DNA from: Cristatella mucedo
Lineage: Eukaryota; Bryozoa; Phylactolaemata; Cristatellidae
Reading direction: 5' to 3'
DNA length: 64,000 nucleotides
NCBI GenBank assembly: GCA_009760855.2
Contig: WPIO01000026.1
Coordinates: forward strand, 618,001 to 682,000
Position numbers and translations under genes: made by a program. This document shows, in pieces, positions 39,801-53,500 of the stretch; position 1 is the stretch's first letter; each line of letters opens with the position of its first letter. A model generated the notes under the pieces. The model saw only the letters and a list, made by a program, of their open reading frames with translations, did no database searches and was not told the origin of the DNA.

Positions 39801-42800
39801 TCAAGCATGATTTTACTTACTATTCTATTGCGTATCACTTTGCAGCAAATGTAAAGCGCCTAGAAAGAGATTAAGTTCTCTGAGGGCGCTTTATCAAGTG
39901 CAATATTATTATTATTATATATTATTATTATATATTATTATTATGTATGTAATTAGGAGGCTTCTGATGTCCATCACTTTGATACTAAGGCATTTTTTCA
40001 ATGTGGTTCATATCTTCTAGCCATTGAAAGATACATGGCAGCTCATATGCTAATGCATATCTCTCAGTTACAGCAACACTTGAGCAAACCTTGATGATTG
40101 CGGACGAAGAGTAACTTACTCTCAATGATGCTCTATTGTATGCTGTGAGACTCATTTCATATGCAATACAAAACTTAAATTTGACAAATGTGCAGAAATG
40201 TCTCATATGCTATAAGAGCATTCTGTTATAAATCCAAATACGCATTCGGTCAAACCAAAATTGAAAGTGCCCTCGTGTTTAAGTTTAATCTTGTAGGTTT
40301 CAAAATGCCAAGCAAATTGATTGGTTAAATAAAGATAGTGGAAAGCCAACGCATATAAAAATATAGAGAAATTAAAAATAAATGTGTTACCAAAAATCTA
40401 CAAGAAAGAAGCAGTGATGCAAGGCTCTAACGTGGGCGAAGCCATAATGCCTATCTATATGTAAGAACCAAGCCCCATTTATGCAGTTGTTAGTTTTAAT
40501 AATTAAAGCTACCATTCAAGGTGCAAAAAGGCAGCTGGAACAAAGCTTTACAAGCCCGGCCGAAATAAAGGGAGTACAGATTCATTAGACCAGATGCAGG
40601 TGATACCGATCATGTGCCTTTGCATCTTGGCTAGACTATGCTTGTCACAGTACATAGATAAGGACTTTGCTTTTATCTGTGGATATAATTGCAGCCTGTT
40701 GTCTTTTTTCCATCATAGTAACATGGCTCAGAAGAGATGCCGAATAAACTTATATGACTTAACACAGGCTCTGCTGACATCCTAAGACAACCGAGACTTT
40801 GGAGTAGCATGAGATGTGAGCAAAACTTAGTTTCCTCGGGCATCCAAAACATGTTATATAACCATTATATTTCGGCATCAAAATTTTGAGCTGCATGTGG
40901 ATCGCCATACTACAATAACAATATCACAAACACTGCATGCAAGAAATGCAACATACCACATGTAACCTAATTTAGTGAGAATGAAAGCACGATGCAAGAA
41001 TATCTTTACGATATATTCGCATGCTTGTAGTACATCTAGCCATAGTATAAGCACAGCATCATTTAGCTAATTGTCTGACTTACCACTTGCTGTCCGCTGA
41101 AAGATGCGATTTTGGCGTTATGGCAGTAGTTCTTTAAACCCATTATTGCCTAACCATGCGACTAATCTCAATAATGAGCAGTTTTCCTATGAATAAATCG
41201 GTAAGGCTAAGCTGGCAAGGAAGAAACCCTAGCGTTTCGCGTGTCTTTTTACAGCACGGGTCCTCACTTAACGAGCACCAAAGAGTAATGCTGTTTTGGG
41301 TCATCGAACAGGAAATTTCTACTAAACACTACAATGACAGCTTGCTCTAACAATCACATTTTAACCATCACCTGCTTAGAATTTAGTGATTACATACTAC
41401 TACTTCGAAGTCACCAAAAGAGAGCTTGCTGGCCAATCATTCTATGCTTGTCTACAATAAGTAAAAATTTGTTAAGCAACCCAAGAGAACTCTTTTTTAT
41501 GAACTTCACATATGTCGGAAAAATGCATACTGCTTAGTGATGGATGAACTAATCAGTATAAAAAGCACTCAAAAGGCATTCATACGAACGAAGCAAATGC
41601 TGTAAGATACATGTGGCTTTTTAACATCTTTTAAAATGTCGATAAGCCAAGTATTGATGTGAATTCAGTCGGCAGTGAGCTCTAGGGTTTGGGGGATAAG
41701 AGGCACGGTCTCCAAAGGATTTGGGGCTGATTAGAGGCACTGCTAAAGAACTCGATTCAGAAAATTGTGTGGTAAAATAAGGATCCTAATGAGGAAGTAC
41801 TTCAGGTAAGTAGGCCGGAGCAAAAAAAATAGAGGGAGCTGGAAGTGAGCAACAGAACCTTGAAGTAGAGATATGATGCCTGATGAAAAGCCAGTTCAAG
41901 TCAATGAAAAGTAGTGTAATGGGGGGATTTATGATGGAAATGACAGGAGCTTAGCTGCCCAGATTTGCAACAACTGTAATTGTCGAATTGCGCAAGCAGC
42001 AAGACCTGCGAGTAGCAAGTGGCAGAAGTCTAGAAGGTGGAGTTGCTGTCGTTGTTCGTGAATCTTCTGGCTATAAGACCTTCAGTTTTTCGAGCGGGCC
42101 ATCGTTTGAATCAATTGCTATCAGGACTCCATGAGGAACCATGCCCCTCAAAGTTGTGATCTACTGACCTACCCCCCTGTCAAGCCTTGTTTATGGAGGA
42201 GCTTTCAAAGATCCTCATTAAAATATACATATATGACAAGCCGTTGTTGATTGCAAGATACTTCACAACATTCACTCTGACAACCCTAGAAACTGCTCAT
42301 TACTCGACTGTCTGGGGGAACTTTGGCTTGGTCCAACACATTATCATACCACTCCTATCGGTGGCCGTATGATGGATTTCGTTACCACTAATCACTAAGG
42401 ATGTCTGCCCCACTTACTTGTATGCCGGCTGACCATCTCAGAACATTGCTCAGTCTCGTTTACTTTTTCCTGTTCCGTTGTACATGCAGGATTAAGTCGA
42501 GTTTGTCCAGCGACGAAACTTGAAAAACATCGACCCGGAGAAAATTTTGAAATCTGTCTGCGATGAAGGTCTTCTTGATCTGCATCCAGACACAGCCGAT
42601 AGGCGTCGACATCCTTACTGATGCAGTGAACATGAAACTTAAAAGCGCCTTTGAAAAACATGCTTCCAACATTCTGGGCGCATAAGTCTTTTCAATTTAC
42701 CAAAAAAACTTCAAACGATGTACCATGTTAAGTGCCGGCTTGAACTCCACTTTGAGAAACCTGGTAATGACGACGATCTAGTCATTATTCGACTTCCTCC

Positions 42801-45800
42801 GAGTCTACACCTGGAAGCTTAGAAAAGCCATGGCATCTTCTTTTAACTCAAAAACTGAAGTCCTGCCAGTCGGATCCAAAACAGATATATCAGATGGTGA
42901 ACAATTTGCTAATCACCTCTTGAGAGGCCTTACTCCCAGATATTACCAGATCGGACGACAAGTTTTCAGCCTTCGTAATTGAAAAAATTGCACATACTTG
43001 TGCCTCCGTAAAACCCCTCCGACTAAAGCAATTGTTGAGTCAAAACTTGTGACCTTCCTTAGAGATTTTCCAAGGTTTCTGCATGTGATGTTGCTACCTT
43101 AATAAAGTCTAGTAAAAAAAAGGTCATCTCATGGAGACCCTATTCCAAATTCCTCAGCAGTCTCCCCTGGCAGAAAAACCTAGCCCTATCATAAGTGAGA
43201 TTTGTAATGCTTCTCCGAATAACAAGAAACGAGCCAAGTCTTTCAAATCGGCCATCGTTCAACCAAAACTTGAAGAGCCTTGATTTGATTCAGAGGTCCT
43301 AACACTCTATCGCCCAGTTTCCCTTCTTCATTTTTTGTCAACGACTCTTGGATAAATTGCCGATAAGTAGCATGCAGCATATATATAAAAAAATTATCTG
43401 TCAGAACAATTGCAGTCGAGGTTAAGCAGCAGCACTCCACTGAAACTGCTCTCCTCCGAGTAGCCAATGAGATCCTACGGCAACGATGACAGAAATGTTA
43501 CTGCCCTCGAGCTGCTAGATTTATCAGCTGCCTTCGACACTATTGATCACGATATCCTACTTAAACGACAGAGAACAACGATCAGTCGAGGCATTGGCAT
43601 GGTTCAAATTGTATTTGTCCATTCGTGTTCAATCTGTGTCATGTGGGGGTCGAGTCCAACCCACCAGACCAGCTACCTGTTAAGTTCTACGTGGGTCTGC
43701 TCTAGGTATTTTGCTGTTCTCCATTTATACTGACCCTCTAGGAAAAGTGAGTCGTGCCCAATGGAATCGGCTAACACGTCTATGCAGACGATAATTAGCT
43801 GTAGTAGTCGTTTAAACCACTGGAATCTGCTGCAGCAAATAATAAACTTGGAATGCCTTTTAGCTATTCGATCCTGGATGTCGGCTAATTTGCTTTAACT
43901 GAACGATAAAACTGAACTGCTACTCGTAGGACACCCCGAGCATGTGGCTGGACTACAAGACTTTGCTCTTAAGAAGACTGCCCCCCACTGCTAGGCATCA
44001 CGTTCGATCCTATCTAAAATTAGGGACTGTCTACCATGGTGGCTTGCAAAAAATTGAACTAGCTCCTGGTTCTGTCTCGCCTAGATCGTTTCAATTCCAT
44101 TATGGCTTGTCTACCAAAAAGCCACCAGGCCACTGCAGCTGGTGAGTAACATGGCAGCATGGTTAGTTAACAAATCCTAGAGGTTTGACCACATGCCTCC
44201 TTTGCTGAAGGAGTTTGATTGCTTCCGGTTGATCAACCAATACAGAGTGGAGTTCTTACGCGGACCCACAAGGCCCGCCACGGCTTGGCTCCTTCATACC
44301 TAGTTGAACTGCTGCACCAGTTTCAGCCTCCTCGTGCCCCCAGGTCCTCTATGGATAATAAATTAGCTGCTCCATTCCTATGCCTTAAGACCGTTGGTGA
44401 CAGAGACTTCACTCTGAAGGTCCTGGACTGTGGTACTCACCTCCGTAATTCTTACACAGCGATATCTACCTCCCCCAGCTGCCGACAGTGACACAATCTT
44501 TCCAGCTGTCCCGAACTAGTACTTGCATGCTACTCATACCTCAACTAACTTCCTGACTAAGCTAAGCTTCTTTATTTCTCTTTGTTGCATAAGATATAGT
44601 CTGTTGGCTACCGAATGCACACCAAAAGCCGCTTAGGCTGTGAGTGCGCTATCCAAAACTCTCCTTGTGCAACACCCACTTAGTCTTTGTGGAGTTACAG
44701 CAGGAGATATATTACATTACATTAGACAGGATTTCACAAATGAGTGAACCATCTTGGCTGTGGTTTCTTTACGTAAATCTGAATTTTTGCACTCTCGTAG
44801 CTGAAAGTAGGCAGGCTACTATGGAGCTGGTGGTCATCTAGTGAAAGATGATTCTGGAACAGGACATTCAGATTGCATAGAGATGCAAATGTCAGCATTA
44901 CATGCTGGAATGAAGTTAAGCAAGTCTAAGGTTTTGAAATGTATGGAGGGATCATAAAACAAGAAGAGCTGCATCTTAATTAAAATCTTAAGTCTTTCTC
45001 TATATAAATACCTCTCACAAGTTCTTTTTCACATAGATATGTCTTGAGCCATAGCAGAACTAACAAAGCTGAACCTACTACCGAGTAGGCACAACTTTTT
45101 TTGTAAGGATCCTGCAAGAACATTTATCAACTGCTCACTAGGCTGCATTGTGAGGCGACATGGATTTTCCGGTGGCATTAAAGGGCACTAGATTATATCA
45201 AGAAGTTGAATGATCCGGTCCCTATTTTGGGCGAGGTCAAATAATCAGTCCAAATACTAAATAATTGGCAGTGTCAAACCTAAAAAAAAGGTAAGCATCT
45301 ATTTACCTTACCCACTGTAGAAGATCGTCTTAATCTCTCAGAAACAAAATTGCAGAAACCTCAAACCGGTCCAGACTAAGCAACTAAGTAAACGGCCTAC
45401 TGGGTATGTCACTGGGCACAAGCCTCACCACATCAAGAGTATAACTACACAAAGGCTTAGATGAATATAACGATCTATTAGGGTATTGCACCAAGTTTAA
45501 AACTAACTGCAGTGCATGCATCCCCAATAAAGGGCAGCAAGACTCAAGCTTACCCGTGGCATGAATGAGTCAAAGCTCCCAGGTGTCTGAAGACCAGACT
45601 GAGGACAATCGTCCTCATTGTTTGAAGTCCGCCGCTTATGCTTCCGAAAATGCTTCTGCAGCATAAGCAGACCATGAGGGCATAGAATCAAATCGAGATG
45701 CTTAAGCACAAAGGCAAAACTCAAACAACTTGCCTAAGGAATAACCATAGAAAGTACGATCAGTCTAGCAGATCGGAAGGACTAAAGAAGAGCAGAACTA

Positions 45801-47455
45801 AGACTACAAGAAGAACTAAGCAGCCTGTGGAGGACTACAACTACAAACCAGAGAACATTAGTTGTCAAGTCTTTATGCAAGCAAGAAGAAACGCTACTAA
45901 CCCTATACGTGGCAAACTATATCATTTCACTCTATACATAGCATGGCAGTTTTGGAAAATTCTCCACTACCAAAACTCGAAGACCAGCTCAAGCGACCAG
46001 GACTCTACTACTAGATTGAGTTGTCTATTACACTTAGCACCAAATCAAGAACTAAAACACGAGCTCTTTGTCGCTAGATTAAAATTTACCAGCTACAGAT
46101 TTGACTATTAGATAAGTGGTACCACCGACAAACAATTCACTCATAGATTAAAGACAGAAGCCCAGACATTCCAGAGTTTACGAAATCAAAGCCAAATATC
46201 TTTCTAGTAATTTTAAAATACAGTGTGACCGCCGACCGTCAGCTGCAGGACCAAGTATCAAAAAAAGAATTCCGACTAGAGTAGAAAAGACCCTGCAACC
46301 TCCAGGTCACGTATATCAAGTATTCCACCGACTGAGCAATCTAAATACTCTTCTTCAGGTGTTCAGCGCTCGGCTTCAACCTCTTGCGGCTTTTCCTTTT
46401 CACTTACCCACTCGAGCCAAACCCAGTGTACTCGGTGAGCAGTATGTTCATTATTGCAAACTGGATGCCAAGCAGCAAACGTTACGCCTGCTTCAATTAG
46501 GAACTGAAAGTGCAGACAAGGGCATAACTAAGTTGAAAAGATCAAGTATACAGCTAGAAGGAAATGCAATAAAATACTTTTTCTTAGGAAAACAGCACTG
46601 TGCAATAAAGAAATAACTGCTACAGGAGCCTTTGTGAACACATTGAATGCCAAAATTAAGGAGACCTGAAGGTATAAAAGTGTTTGCTGAGATTACCGAA
46701 CATGAATTTTAGATTATAGTATACAACTTTGACGTGCCTACTAAGTTTTATAGAGAAAAGCCACTTACAGTAAAAAAAAAAAAAGTAAAGATCAGCTGAT
46801 CTAATAGCCTCATTTATATAGTAGCAGGAGACTTGGCAGTTATCACCCAACTCACGGTAATAATGAATTACCTGCTGCAGGGATCAAAGCCACGACCGTG
46901 AACAGCAAGAACCACACCCCTGGGCTAAGACCCAGCGGCCAATGATACTGTTTGTGGTATATCTGCCATTCCAGACCTCAACCACTGCACCAAATATTGA
47001 CTGAAAGTTGAACAACGTAGCAACCACCAAGACTTCAGGCAGATTTTATTTTTAGGTCCCAAGCCTAGCTTACTTAAAGACAGCTAAAAATACAAAAAGA
47101 AAATGAAAAAATCTTTAAATTGAGCATAATTATATTTCTGAAAGCAGAATTGTAAGTCAATACTGCAATATAGTACTGCATCCAGAACAAATCTATAAGC
47201 ATCATGAACGAATCTGTAGAGTATCCACAAAATTCGCAAATAATACAAAACTAGCTTAAATGGCATCTGCAATAAATAAATGTCAGGAAAATATTCAACA
47301 GAAGTGAATCCTGGGATAGCCGATAAAACTTGGCCTGAAAACTCAGCAACCATCAAATACACATGGCAAGACTGAAACTGTTATAGATGTGAAAACTAAA
47401 AAATCTGTAGAAAAATTCTAAAATTCACACACGTGCTCGCTCGATCGTGCGTGTG

Positions 47456-47514
<59 letters not shown>

Positions 47515-50500
47515 CTGTCAAACAACTTGATGAGGTATTGCATTGCAAAATGCACTGTTGTCTGCCAAGAAGTCGGTGTACATCATCAATCGCCAATCAA
47601 TGGTATTACCAACAATTGAGTGCAATCTGAAACAGCATGGGCAGTCCCCTTCAATTTCCGACTCAAATTTTCTGACGGACAACACATTACAATAGTAGTT
47701 CAGCAATTAACACTGGCCCCTGATTCTTAGTCCAGGAGCCACTTGCTCTTTTCAACCCAGGTTTTGGGTTCGAATCCTGCAGTGATCAATCTTTTACTGC
47801 CCACCGCAAGAGGTGATAGCCATTAAGGTGTATCTACCTCTATATAAATGAGGCTTTTAAATCAACAAACATATAACTTTTTTTTACCCTAACGTAAGGA
47901 TACCTTTACTGTGCTCTCCCTTTTGTATTGGAGCATCAAGAAGATGGTGGACTCACAAATGCAAAATCCAAAAATAGTCATGTCAACCATCAACCATCCC
48001 GAGGTCAGCATCGTACATAGCTTGTGACAATCTAGCTTTAACGTTACACTGACATCTCAGAGTTCATCTCCCAGTCTAAGCAGACGACTAGCCCTCTAAA
48101 CTCCAATACCCAATTTCTCATCATACTAAACTGCTGAGCCTTGCTGCTGCCTTGCATAACTAAGATGGTAAGTATTTCCCTAGTTCCACAGGTCTTTTCT
48201 TGCATCCTCCAAGAGAAGTAGCTATTAGGCATTTCAGTAAGAAGTCAACACTAAATCCGGAGAATTTCAGCAACTTCCACGAAGCCTCCATATTACCTTT
48301 TCTATCAAAGATGCAGAAACAAGCATTGACAGACTAACTAACCTCCTACATGTAAACTTCAAGCTGTGCAATTACGTTCCAGTCAGGTTTGAAAGCTACT
48401 CATTCTACTAAGTCAGCACTGCTGTATAACAAGTGTTTAACAACCTTCTCACGAATGCAGATGCCGATAGTCTTTCATCAAATATCTGCTTGTTCTATTG
48501 GCAGCATTTGATACGATTGATCACCGAGTACTTTAGGAGCACCTAACATCATGCCAGGTATCGGTTGTACAGCACTACGATGGTTTACGTACTATCTCAT
48601 TGCAAGATTTCAGAGCATAGATGCCAACGGTAGCCTTATCTGCATCTGAAGTATAGGGCACCTCAGGAATATGTTCTATGTTTACTTCTTTTCTGAATAC
48701 ACCTGCATATACTCTCTGCTTTCCCTCCAGCAGATGTAATCGTGGAGCAGTCTGAGCTTTTATTTTTATGTGGATGGCATACAGCTGCACCTAGGCTTTG
48801 ATTTCTCCCTAGCTTCCGGCACATTTACCTCGCAAAAAGCTGTACCCGTGCTTTAATCTCTTCCTGCCTTCCAGCGCATCACACTTGCATAACTCGCAGG
48901 AAAGTCACAAGTTACAGAACTTATCTGGCCCTAATAAACAATTTAGAAGCTACCATTTTCTTAACTGGCATTAAGCCTACTGAGAACGGAACACTACAAG
49001 ATTTGCTACCGATCCCAATCTTCCTGAAATAAACCAACAAGTATCAAAGATAACCTCGGTATATTTAAAGTTCACACAGCAATGCTGTGTTATGCAAGGG
49101 GTCGGAGCATTAAAGCAGTACAGCATTCACCAATGCTTTAAAATTGTCTGCTCCAAACATGCTACAGTAAGGTCCAGAAAATGCTTAGAACCACACATTA
49201 ACCAACACAGTTAGTATGATGGCAGTATTTTGCTACTGACGTCTCACCCCAGACCTTCGGCTTTCTAAATGGTGCAGCAAGCAGACCCGAAAAATTCTAC
49301 AACCGAGCTGGTTTGGTCTAGCGGTTAAGGTGCTCGCCCCGAACAAGGTCTGACTGAGGTCGTGGGCTCGAGGCCCAAGGCATATGTGAAGCGCCTGAGT
49401 AGAGATCAAGTACTCTTGGGGTGCTATACAAATGAATTATATAATTACATATACAACAACAAACTCCTTTATTAAACTAGATAAATATTAAGCAACTTAA
49501 CTATAAAAATCACTGAAGAACCTGCAGCAGTAAAATCAGTCTTTGCGTAGCAAAACATTGCCAACCCCAAGTTTGTTTGTCAAGGCTACATGCATGACAG
49601 CATGCATGTTATTTTGTGATGATAAATGCAAAACAGATGGCAGCAGGGACTTGACTTTGAGAAAAATTCCGGAAGCAAGGAACACAGTTGTAATAGCCCA
49701 GCTTTCACTCGAGCAAGTGTTTACACATAGCACAAGTAGCAAACAACTTAGGCAACCAAAGTATTTTACTTGCTTTAGTACTCATTGGTCAGAGAGTGGA
49801 GAACGGACAATGCAAAAATGTTGCTGCTGCAACAATCCTATCATACTTTTGCCATTCTTGACCGACCACATTTGAAAGTAGTAGGCTGGCAAAGACCAAC
49901 AATTTACTACCATATATTTTTCTCACATAAAAGCTAGTAGTGGCTATAGAAGCATATTCTCTAGCTACCAAAAAACATTGATCAAATGAAATTCAGACAC
50001 TTCAGTAGCACTAACATAACATGCACATGCAACAAGCACGAGCATTCTTCAAATAGGACAAAAGCTAGTTGCAACTACCAACAAGATATCTACTGAGAAC
50101 CTGCTATTTTTGTCAGGTAATGCTTACCTTAATGCTTTCGGTGACAGACTTGCTTCGGGAGTGTTTATTCTGTTTATTTTCCACTTGCTTTCCATGACCC
50201 TGAGGACAATTCAACTGCAAAAGACGATGGCCACTATGAGATATTTATCATAGTTTGACAAAAGCAGTGACAAAATAGACAATAGCCCTAGCATAATGTC
50301 TCGAGAGCCTAGTAAAATTTGGCAGCTGCCTTATCAATTCAATCCCGAAATGATTGCTCTATTTTTTATGTCGAAAGCAGAACAGTGTGAATACCAAGAA
50401 ACACCAAGACAATCATCTGACCTCTTGAAGAAGCCGAGACTAAAATCCATTCGATAACAGAAGCACAGTACATTATGCAGAACCTTTCCAGCTGTAGGAC

Positions 50501-53500
50501 CTAAGTTTCCCTGTGTCACAAGAGTTGAAGCTTCTGCTATGTATACCATAAACCAACATAAACTGTGCCTAGTAGTCAAAATGAGCCTTAACTTTTCTTC
50601 AGAACTTCTACAGATGAGTTCACGGACATCCAGAAGCAACAGCGTGGCAGCCATAGAGTAGCCCTTGGTAGCCCAGAGTTGCTTGCTAGTAAGACATCTT
50701 ACCTCTGAAAGACAGTTTCGGCAAGATTGCGGATTGCAGGATTTAAATTCAAAAGTGTTAGCAGCATGATCCTTAGCCGAGAAAACGACGGTGCATGAAG
50801 AAAATATTCATAGTGCAACTTGCATCTTTTTATTAATGAAGCCATTTAGACAAGCAAAATCTACTTGCCAATGGCATGACTAGCTAATAGTTTATGTCTT
50901 CGAAAATGGGCTGCTATGCCTTGCGTCGAAATGCATAAAATATATAACTTATGCCAAAGATACGGGTGCCAAGCACAAGTGCTATTAACTCTCCCAACCC
51001 ACTTCAATGCAAAAGTGCTCACGTGAATATCCGAACTGCAATCAGGAAAAGACAAGGAAATTGATCAGATAACAATCCCTACCTGTCTTATATATTTTCT
51101 TTTCTTAGCCGATTCTGGCATAGAATGTATACCTTCATATAGCTCTGCTAGAGCTTTTTGAGTATAGTCAGGAGCATCCGATGACGTGGGTTCAACACGG
51201 TCAGTAAATGTAAGGGTAGTCATTACGGCACCATCTCGGTCAGATGCACCACCCGTTGCTGCCTACAATTATTAGGGTGCATTAGCTACAGACTCGCAGC
51301 TTCTACAATGATCATAATGCATTAGATTAAGGAAATTAGAAAGAGATCAGCATTTGAACATTTCCTAAGTAATTCAAATAAATATTATATAAAAATAAAA
51401 AATGCATTAGTTTACAAAAGCCAGTGAATTATGCAGTGCACAACCACTTATTTGCACATACGTCATGCTTTAATTGCTTTGTTATGTCCAGCACCAATTC
51501 TCGTGGCACCTGTAAGAAGAAAATAAGGCATTATTACTTATGCGTTTCATGGGTGTCATAATGTTACTCAAACAACAAACTAAACTATCATAAAACTAAC
51601 TTACTAGTTATGGGCAAGCACAGTGATTCAGAAATTGGAAAGGCTGACGCTCAAAATTGGCTCTGCCGGCATATCTCCTGTTGAATCAGCTCGAAATCTA
51701 GTTGTCATGTACCAAAGTGACCTTTCGTTACACGACCATATCAGCTCCACAGTCAAATCTGCCTACTTTTAGCAACATTGCTAAAATTCGGGCTTGTTTA
51801 GATAAGGATACCACGTCTAAGTTAGTCCATGCATTTGTGACACCCGGCTATACTTCTGTAACTCACTGCTTGCTGGCCTACTGGCATGTGCAATCAGGCT
51901 ATTACAGCTGGTGCAAAACTCTGCAGCTAGGCTTGTCTGTGGTGAACGTCGCAGTTGCCACATCACACCACTTCTCGCCGACCTGCACTGACTATCAGTC
52001 AAGCAACGCATCGACTTCAAGGTTTTGTCGCTCACTTTTAGGTCACTTCATTCTTTGGCTCCAGTCTATCTCTCAGATGTACTCCCCCACCAGGCCAAGC
52101 ATCGTACCACCCGCTTTTCGGAATCCAGCAGTTTACCACTACCTCGCACAAACCTCAAATCCTTTGGAGACCGTGCATTTAGTTCGTATGCTCCCAAAGC
52201 CTGGAACTCCCTCCCGACTTGTGTCAGAACATCCCCTGACTTGACCACATTTAAAAAGAACTTAAAAAACACCTATTTAGGACAGCATTTAGTGGGTCCC
52301 TGTGATTTGTCCTTCATGTGTTAATGCGTGCTGACACTGTGCACGAATGAATAAATAAATAAAGCCAAGCTGATTAAACAGCCTCTTTTTGTATAGCGAC
52401 AGAAGAGCCTTTACGGCTATCACCACCGCTTGCAGTGATGATAAAGAATCGCCCACCGCAGGAATCGAACCCACGACCTCGGGACCGAGGTCGTGAAAGC
52501 AACCGCCTTTCCTAGTGTGCCATCACGGCTCACCAATGCTGTCATGCTGTCACTAACCACATTTGCATGCTGACCCTGTGCATGTCACCCTTAACAACGT
52601 TGTTCATGTTGTTTATCAAGCATGATATTACTCATGATTCAATCGTGTTTCCCTTTGCAGCAAATGTAAAGCGCCTAGGAAGAGATTGAGTTCTCTGAGG
52701 GCGCTTTATCAAGTGCATTATTATTATTATTATTAAACAACTCATATCTTAATAACATCAAAAACGATAAAGTCATGCACGTAGTGTGGTTTCTACAAGC
52801 AAAGGGGCACCAAGTACTGTGTGATCCACAGGCAAATGTGGCTGAACCGTCATCAAGATTTAAAACAGCACTCAGGCTACACATAAGATCAAAGTGCTAA
52901 AGAAAAAAGTATTCACATTGTCGTCCTTGGGATTTGAGCCCATGGCCTCACACACAACATGCTACTAGAGTCTAACAGCTCACAGATTTCAATAAATATA
53001 CAGGTCTTATACAGCTGGCAGTTGTGTCTGAATGGTTAAATAAAAGTCTTCATTCTAAGTCATTCCAGAAAGGCAAGTCAAGGCGTTTAAGCCCTACATT
53101 GGGCTGATTCACATTACCAATCGGCACACACTAAGATGCTGCTGTAATCAACTACAAAGACTGCTACCCACAAGTGCAAAACCGAGTCTTTTTACAACTT
53201 TAAAGATCTTGATATACTTAGGATGTAAACCGGCCTTCCCAATTCGGGGTTGACAGGCGGTACAGCCATCTCTCGGATAGTAAGTGTCAAAGAATAGTTT
53301 TATATGCACAAGTAAAGTGGCTCTTAACTAGTCCTTGCCACACTTGTTAGCCCATTAAGAACTTGCATAACTAATGTATAGCACATTTCAAAGGCAATAG
53401 GATGGGATAACTTTCCACATACCTTGAATATATCCTTGCTGTGCTCAACCATAATTGCAACCGTCTGTTGAATAGCACCAGCAATGGATTGGAGCTCCGT

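Noticed and set aside
42400-44720. Active LINE-B element
   Set aside because: The order of RT blocks is clear, but many stops and frameshifts show it cannot make a working enzyme.
45698-46111. 137-codon plus-strand frame
   Set aside because: A-rich and lysine/threonine-rich by composition, partly antisense to the region beside ARHGAP19-like exon 9. No domain.
52471-52545. Canonical tRNA B box suggesting a tRNA gene
   Set aside because: It continues into a SINE-B body and lies inside a LINE-A copy. The other tRNA-like heads (3.8, 23.1, 26.3, 26.6, 35.3, 47.8, 49.3, 54.4 and 61.9 kb) likewise belong to SINEs, and none has a full cloverleaf with paired acceptor arms that I could see.
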